Assembly: GCA_903932695.1 (NCBI GenBank)
Contig: CAIZGZ010000083.1
Span: 1 to 16,124 of the forward strand
Source of the DNA: an uncultured Actinomycetes bacterium
GTDB taxonomy: Bacteria; Actinomycetota; Actinomycetes; Nanopelagicales; Nanopelagicaceae
DNA: 16,124 bases
Reading direction: 5' to 3'
The position numbers and the translations under genes are program-made. Under the pieces are notes generated by a model, which worked only from the letters and a program-made list of their open reading frames with translations, searched no databases and was not told the DNA's origin. Positions within the stretch are counted from its first letter, which is position 1. Every line of letters starts with the position of its first letter. Positions 13,663-16,124 of this stretch are shown in pieces.

Positions 13663-14319
13663 ATGGCAGTAGCCTTAAGCCCAATGGATGAGCTCATGGG
13701 CACCGAGTTAGCGGTTGTTGATCCAACAACCGAGACTTTGGCGCAGAAAAAAGCGCGCTTTGAGCGAGATGCCTTTCAGTACACCAGTCAGCTCTATGCG
13801 GCGGCCCTTCGTTACACAAAGAATCAGCATGATGCCCAAGATTTGGTGCAAGACACCTATGCCAAGGCCTTCACCTCGTTCCATCAATTCACCCCAGGCA
13901 CCAATCTCAAGGCCTGGCTCTATCGGATTCTCACCACAACTTTCATTAATAGTTATCGCAAAGATCAGCGTCGTCCGCAGATCGCCACTGGCGAATTGGA
14001 AGATTGGCAGATCCACGATGCGGCGAGCCATACCAGCGATCAAGGCAAGTCCGCTGAAGATGAAGTTCTCGACAATATTGCCGATATCGATATTAAGGCC
14101 GCTCTCGCAGCCCTGCCAGAAGAGTTTCGCATGGCGGTCTATCTCGCCGACGTTGAGGGCTTTTCCTATAAAGAGATCGCAGAGATTGTCGGAGTTCCCG
14201 CTGGAACGGTGATGTCCAGGCTCCACCGCGGCCGCAAACTCCTGCGCGAAGCGCTAGCCGGCTACGCCAAAGAACGCGGATTTAATCGCCGTGGGAACGC
14301 GGGAGGCGATGATGAGTAA
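13663..14319 (+). CDS. sigR: ECF sigma factor SigR (RpoE/SigH-type), oxidative-stress response
   Basis: A group-4 sigma factor of 218 residues from this start. Counting from M8 (ATG at 13684), region 2 spans about 32-96 with the core-binding DAQDLVQDTYAKAF and the -10 recognition block AWLYRILTTTFINSYRK. Region 4 spans about 140-193 with the helix-turn-helix FSYKEIAEIVGVPAGTVMSRLHRGR. The following rsrA gene and the SigR-type promoter identify it as the thiol-stress sigma factor (SigR in Streptomyces, SigH in mycobacteria). I chose the ATG at 13663 because the predicted transcript starts within a base or two of it. The ATG at 13684 is a real alternative: it has TAGCCT (13670-13675) 8 nt upstream, which could be a housekeeping leaderless promoter. 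Two start sites could give two isoforms, as known for Streptomyces SigR. A TTG at 13654 is less likely, as it lies inside the promoter. Confidence 0.9.
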   Translation: MAVALSPMDELMGTELAVVDPTTETLAQKKARFERDAFQYTSQLYAAALRYTKNQHDAQDLVQDTYAKAFTSFHQFTPGTNLKAWLYRILTTTFINSYRKDQRRPQIATGELEDWQIHDAASHTSDQGKSAEDEVLDNIADIDIKAALAALPEEFRMAVYLADVEGFSYKEIAEIVGVPAGTVMSRLHRGRKLLREALAGYAKERGFNRRGNAGGDDE

Positions 14320-14689
14320 CCATCTCATCCCGTGTAGCGACGCTGCCGCTTCGATTGTTCTCTTTATCGATCACGAGCTCAGTTCGCCTGAGCAGTACCA
14401 AATTCTGGAGCTTCACTTTGCCGAGTGTCAGCCCTGCCTAGCCCTGATGGAGCATGAACGCGCCACCATCAGCTTGATGCAGAACCTGCTTCGCAATAGC
14501 TGTAATGAGGCCGCTCCGATCGAACTACTTCACAATATCCAGGCGACGATCAATACATTGGCAGCGAACACCGCAACCGCATTCTTTTCGCAGACCACGA
14601 TCACTGAATTCACCTTCGATGGCACGACCTCGATTGAGATTACTCAAGAGTTCACTCAAGAGATTCGCCACGAATTTCCCGGCGAGTAA
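14312..14689 (+). CDS. rsrA: Zinc-binding redox anti-sigma factor RsrA
   Basis: A 125-residue anti-sigma factor of the ZAS family that holds SigR inactive until disulfide formation releases zinc. The zinc ligands align with Streptomyces RsrA: C8 (for C11), H35, C39 and C42 in HFAECQPC. C64 in RNSC aligns with the extra Cys pair region. These retain the trigger cysteines. I chose the ATG at 14312 with GGGAGG 5 nt upstream; it overlaps the end of sigR by 8 bases, so translation is coupled and the pair is made together. The C-terminal ~45 residues (from about 80) are Thr/Phe/Glu-rich, ending in TQEFTQEIRHEF, and are not part of the usual ~105-residue RsrA; their role is unknown. Confidence 0.88.
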   Translation: MSNHLIPCSDAAASIVLFIDHELSSPEQYQILELHFAECQPCLALMEHERATISLMQNLLRNSCNEAAPIELLHNIQATINTLAANTATAFFSQTTITEFTFDGTTSIEITQEFTQEIRHEFPGE

Positions 14690-14716
14690 AAGCCACGCTT
14701 TTTAGGCTCCGCCCGA

Positions 14717-14722
14717 TAAGTT
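14717..14722 (+). promoter_or_regulatory. Putative leaderless -10 element (TAAGTT) for the thioesterase
   Basis: TAAGTT ends 7 nt before the ATG at 14730 and there is no Shine-Dalgarno. A further TAGGCT occurs at 14703-14708 and could be an alternative -10 with a short leader. Confidence 0.45.
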
Positions 14723-14729
14723 ATTGGGT

Positions 14730-15155
14730 ATGGAACCGGAAGCAATAGATAGCCCACTCGGCGCTGTCGGCATGGCTTCGCTCACCGTCCGGCCATTAGA
14801 TACCGGTATCGCTCAGGGCTTTAGCGATCTTCCCGTACTCGGAACAACCGCCACCATTGCGGTGATCGAGAACGCATGCAGCGTTGCGATCGCAGAATAT
14901 TTAGATCCAGCACAGACATCTTTTACTGTAGGTGTCGCGGTACAGGTCCGTGGAACCGTCTCAGTCGGTAGCGAAGTTCGTGCACTAGTTCGCGCAGTTG
15001 AACTTGAGAACGATGTCTTGCTCTTTGATTGCGAAGTTCATCAGGATCAACGAATAATCGCCGTTGCGCAATTGCAACGGCGATTAGTAGATCGTGTTTC
15101 GTTTATGGCCCGAAGCGCGGCAGAGAATCTGCGTACTTCAGATGTTGCCAGTTAA
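14730..15155 (+). CDS. FlK-like hot-dog fold acyl-CoA thioesterase family protein
   Basis: A 141-residue protein with the single hot-dog domain of the fluoroacetyl-CoA-thioesterase-like (FlK) family. Recognisable features are LPVLGTTATIAVIENACSVA (34-53), AEYLDPAQTSFTVGVAVQV (55-73) and a closing strand with RRLVD. In FlK the catalytic residues are T42, E50 and H76; here T39 and E47 keep the same spacing, but the histidine position falls in VRGTVSVG and lacks His, with the loop about two residues short. It may therefore be a weak esterase or a CoA-binding protein; the substrate is unknown. The ATG at 14730 follows a TAAGTT -10 element. The gene is separate from rsrA by 40 nt and converges on sodN with 11 nt between stops. 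A strong hairpin lies within the coding sequence. Confidence 0.8.
   Translation: MEPEAIDSPLGAVGMASLTVRPLDTGIAQGFSDLPVLGTTATIAVIENACSVAIAEYLDPAQTSFTVGVAVQVRGTVSVGSEVRALVRAVELENDVLLFDCEVHQDQRIIAVAQLQRRLVDRVSFMARSAAENLRTSDVAS
15055..15086. repeat. Perfect 13-bp inverted repeat near the 3' end of the thioesterase gene
   Basis: TAATCGCCGTTGC (15055-15067) and GCAACGGCGATTA (15074-15086) flank a 6-nt GCAATT loop. It lies inside the coding sequence, 69 nt before the stop and 81 nt past the sodN stop. No T-run follows on either strand, so terminator function is uncertain. Confidence 0.6.
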
Positions 15156-15166
15156 GCTCTGAATAA

Positions 15167-15556
15167 TTAAGCCTTCTTTGTAGCCCAGAAAATCTCCGCG
15201 ATCTCATCGATCTTTGCAAGGAGCTTATCTGCAACTGCTACATCGTTGCTGCCCTTTGTTCCGCCAGCGCCAGCAAGCTTGGTCGCTTCGTTAAACAAGG
15301 TGTTGAGTTGTGGATATGCCTCAAAGTGAGGAGCCTTGAAGTAGTCAGTCCAGAGAACCCAGAGATGATGCTTGACGAGCTCTGAGCGTTCTTCTTTCAC
15401 GGCTACTGCGCGTGAACGGAAATCAACATCGGTGTTAGCGGCGTACTTCTCCATGGCAGCTTTCACAGAAAGCGCCTCAATCTTTGCTTGTGCTGGATCG
15501 TAGATGCCGCATGGTAGATCGCAGTGTGCGTATCCAACGAGTGATGGCTTGAACAT
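15167..15556 (-). CDS. sodN: Nickel superoxide dismutase precursor
   Basis: A 129-residue precursor. Residues 1-10 (MFKPSLVGYA) are a propeptide; cleavage before H11 exposes the nickel hook HCDLPCGIYDP, where H11, C12 and C16 with the backbone bind nickel. The rest is the four-helix bundle with conserved KHHLWVLWTDYFK. The mature enzyme of 119 residues fits the 117-residue Streptomyces form. It disproportionates superoxide in the cytosol without iron or manganese. The ATG has GAAGGAG about 6 nt upstream. The processing protease gene sodX is divergent, 61 bp away. A TAAGTT on the minus strand within that gap is a possible -10 element, and a palindrome lies just upstream of it. Confidence 0.97.
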   Translation of the reverse strand: MFKPSLVGYAHCDLPCGIYDPAQAKIEALSVKAAMEKYAANTDVDFRSRAVAVKEERSELVKHHLWVLWTDYFKAPHFEAYPQLNTLFNEATKLAGAGGTKGSNDVAVADKLLAKIDEIAEIFWATKKA

Positions 15557-15594
15557 GTGTACTCCTTCATCGCTTGGTTAAAAAAACTTAAGTG

Positions 15595-15611
15595 AGTAGT
15601 GGCAGACTACT
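15595..15611. promoter_or_regulatory. Palindrome in the sodN-sodX divergent region, candidate operator
   Basis: AGTAGT-GGCAG-ACTACT is a perfect 6-bp inverted repeat ending 6 nt before the sodX start and just upstream of the likely sodN -10. It does not match the Streptomyces Nur box (TTGCAA-N5-TTGCAA). The position suits a repressor that controls both genes. Confidence 0.4.
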
Positions 15612-15617
15612 ACCCTG

Positions 15618-15974
15618 ATGAGCACACTTCCATTTGAGCTAAAAACTAGCCTTAAAACCATTGAAGTACGCGGATCTTCCATGTCACCCAAGTATGAAAA
15701 TGGTGATTGGCTGATCTTTCGGACGCTTCGCTACACAAATCAGGAGCGGCCGCCCAAGCTCCACAAACTGATCGCCCTCGTCGGTCGGGTGGTTGTTTTT
15801 GAGCGCGATGAGATGCCAGGCATCCTTCAGATTAAGCGGGCGCTACGGGTTGAAGATAACGCGCTCTGGGTGGAGGGTGACAATAAGTTCGCGAGCACCG
15901 ACTCTAGGAATTGGGGAGTAGTACGACCTCACGAGTTACGCGGGGTCGTACTACTTCGCTACAAGCAGGGCTAA
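15618..15974 (+). CDS. sodX: Nickel-type superoxide dismutase maturation protease
   Basis: A 118-residue S26 signal-peptidase-like protease that removes the SodN propeptide. It has the catalytic serine S21 in RGSSMSPKYENGDW (18-31), the general-base lysine K73 in LQIKRAL, and the family block VEGDNKFASTDSRNWG (85-100). There is no membrane helix, as expected because SodN is processed in the cytosol. Length is normal for SodX. No Shine-Dalgarno is visible before the ATG, which follows the ACTACT palindrome arm, so the mRNA may be leaderless, although no clear TANNNT element is in the usual place. It is convergent with kgd: the stop codons are 4 nt apart. A strong hairpin lies in its last 60 bases. 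Confidence 0.94.
   Translation: MSTLPFELKTSLKTIEVRGSSMSPKYENGDWLIFRTLRYTNQERPPKLHKLIALVGRVVVFERDEMPGILQIKRALRVEDNALWVEGDNKFASTDSRNWGVVRPHELRGVVLLRYKQG
15917..15955. repeat. Perfect 12-bp inverted repeat at the 3' end of sodX
   Basis: AGTAGTACGACC (15917-15928) and GGTCGTACTACT (15944-15955) are separated by 15 nt. It is inside the sodX coding sequence, 24 nt past the kgd stop on the minus strand. The outer hexamers AGTAGT/ACTACT are the same as in the sodN-sodX palindrome. No T-run follows, apart from the T6 (15978-15973) that precedes it on the minus strand. Confidence 0.6.
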
Positions 15975-15978
15975 AAAA

Positions 15979-16124
15979 CTAGCGGGTGAATGCTTCGGTG
16001 ATGAGAGCGTGCTGCTCTTCTTCATGGAGGTGATGAGATCCGGTCGCAGGACTTGCAGTCGCGCGACGAGATACTCGACGAAGCGTGCGCCCATCTAAAG
16101 CTTCCATTGTGTTGAGAGCAACAA
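15979..16124 (-). CDS. kgd: C-terminus of multifunctional 2-oxoglutarate dehydrogenase E1 (Kgd/OdhA), 5' part outside window
   Basis: The minus strand from the window edge reads 47 codons and a TAG stop. The tail DGRTLRRVSRRATASPATGS followed by HHLHEEEQHALITEAF closely matches the C-terminus of actinobacterial Kgd, which as I recall ends with LKRISRRAMSAPSSGS and then KVHAVEQQEILDTAFG. Kgd carries the E1 (thiamine diphosphate) and an E2-like domain and oxidises or decarboxylates 2-oxoglutarate in the TCA cycle. Only the last 47 residues are present, so catalytic domains cannot be checked. This segment converges on sodX with 4 nt between stop codons. Confidence 0.85.
   Translation of the reverse strand, partial: VALNTMEALDGRTLRRVSRRATASPATGSHHLHEEEQHALITEAFTR

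Noticed and set aside
13607..13703. Longer aroA reading from 13703
   Set aside because: It would overlap sigR and its promoter; the ATG at 13607 has a -10 element in leaderless position and gives normal EPSP synthase length.
13708..14226. 172-codon minus-strand ORF opposite sigR
   Set aside because: SigR regions 2 and 4 are unmistakable on the plus strand; the antisense frame shows no family features.
14291..14312. GTG start at 14291 for rsrA
   Set aside because: The GGGAGG ribosome-binding site at 14301-14306 would be inside the gene; the ATG at 14312 fits it.
1..16124. Mobile element, prophage or CRISPR array
   Set aside because: No transposase, integrase, phage gene, spaced repeat array or att-like duplication at the tRNA was seen; gene content is core actinobacterial.

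Overview
This window looks like chromosomal core sequence from an actinobacterium of moderate GC content with very tight gene packing. The markers are a SigR/RsrA redox sigma pair, an actinobacterial HisN, a nickel superoxide dismutase with its protease SodX, a UPF0182 giant membrane protein, a DUF2342 'zinc-dependent metalloprotease', and the C-terminus of an actinobacterial multifunctional 2-oxoglutarate dehydrogenase (Kgd). Short intergenic gaps, 4-base stop/start overlaps and many apparently leaderless promoters suggest a streamlined genome, perhaps a freshwater Nanopelagicales-like lineage. That placement is inference. I see no transposase, integrase, phage gene or CRISPR array.

Layout. 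(1) 1-3643, minus strand: an E1-like protein with a PqqD/RRE-like N-terminus (cut by the window edge), a 52-residue double-CxxC zinc ribbon (DUF5679), a YgjP-type HExxH metallopeptidase, and the DUF2342 protein. A 231-bp gap at 2094-2324 holds four DnaA-box-like 9-mers (the first lies just inside the metallopeptidase gene), a 12-bp hairpin and a period-12 tandem repeat. (2) 3644-6816, plus strand: a small one-helix membrane protein and the seven-helix UPF0182 protein. (3) 6870-10092, plus strand: initiator tRNA-fMet followed after only 2 nt by pgl, then gnd and zwf. These three encode the whole oxidative pentose phosphate pathway, and the transcript probably ends at a hairpin inside the next, convergent gene. 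(4) 13607-10113, minus strand: aroA, rsgA, hisN and a small protein resembling a P-type ATPase nucleotide-binding domain, all joined by 4-base overlaps. (5) 13663-15155, plus strand: sigR-rsrA behind an exact SigR-type promoter (GGGAAT-N18-GTT), then a FlK-like hot-dog thioesterase. (6) 15167-16124: sodN and sodX divergently transcribed from a 61-bp gap with a palindrome, then the 3' end of kgd on the minus strand.

How the genes fit together. SigR/RsrA is the thiol-oxidation response pair and SodN/SodX handles superoxide, while pgl-gnd-zwf would normally supply NADPH for repair. However, Gnd carries an aspartate where NADP-type enzymes have an Asn-Arg pair, and Zwf has a serine at the usual phosphate-binding arginine, so the pathway may make NADH instead. 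The most unusual points are the tRNA-fMet/pgl junction (tRNA 3' processing would leave a nearly leaderless pgl mRNA), the orphan N-domain-like protein coupled to hisN, the E1-like/zinc ribbon/two-peptidase neighbourhood, and the structured gap at 2077-2322.
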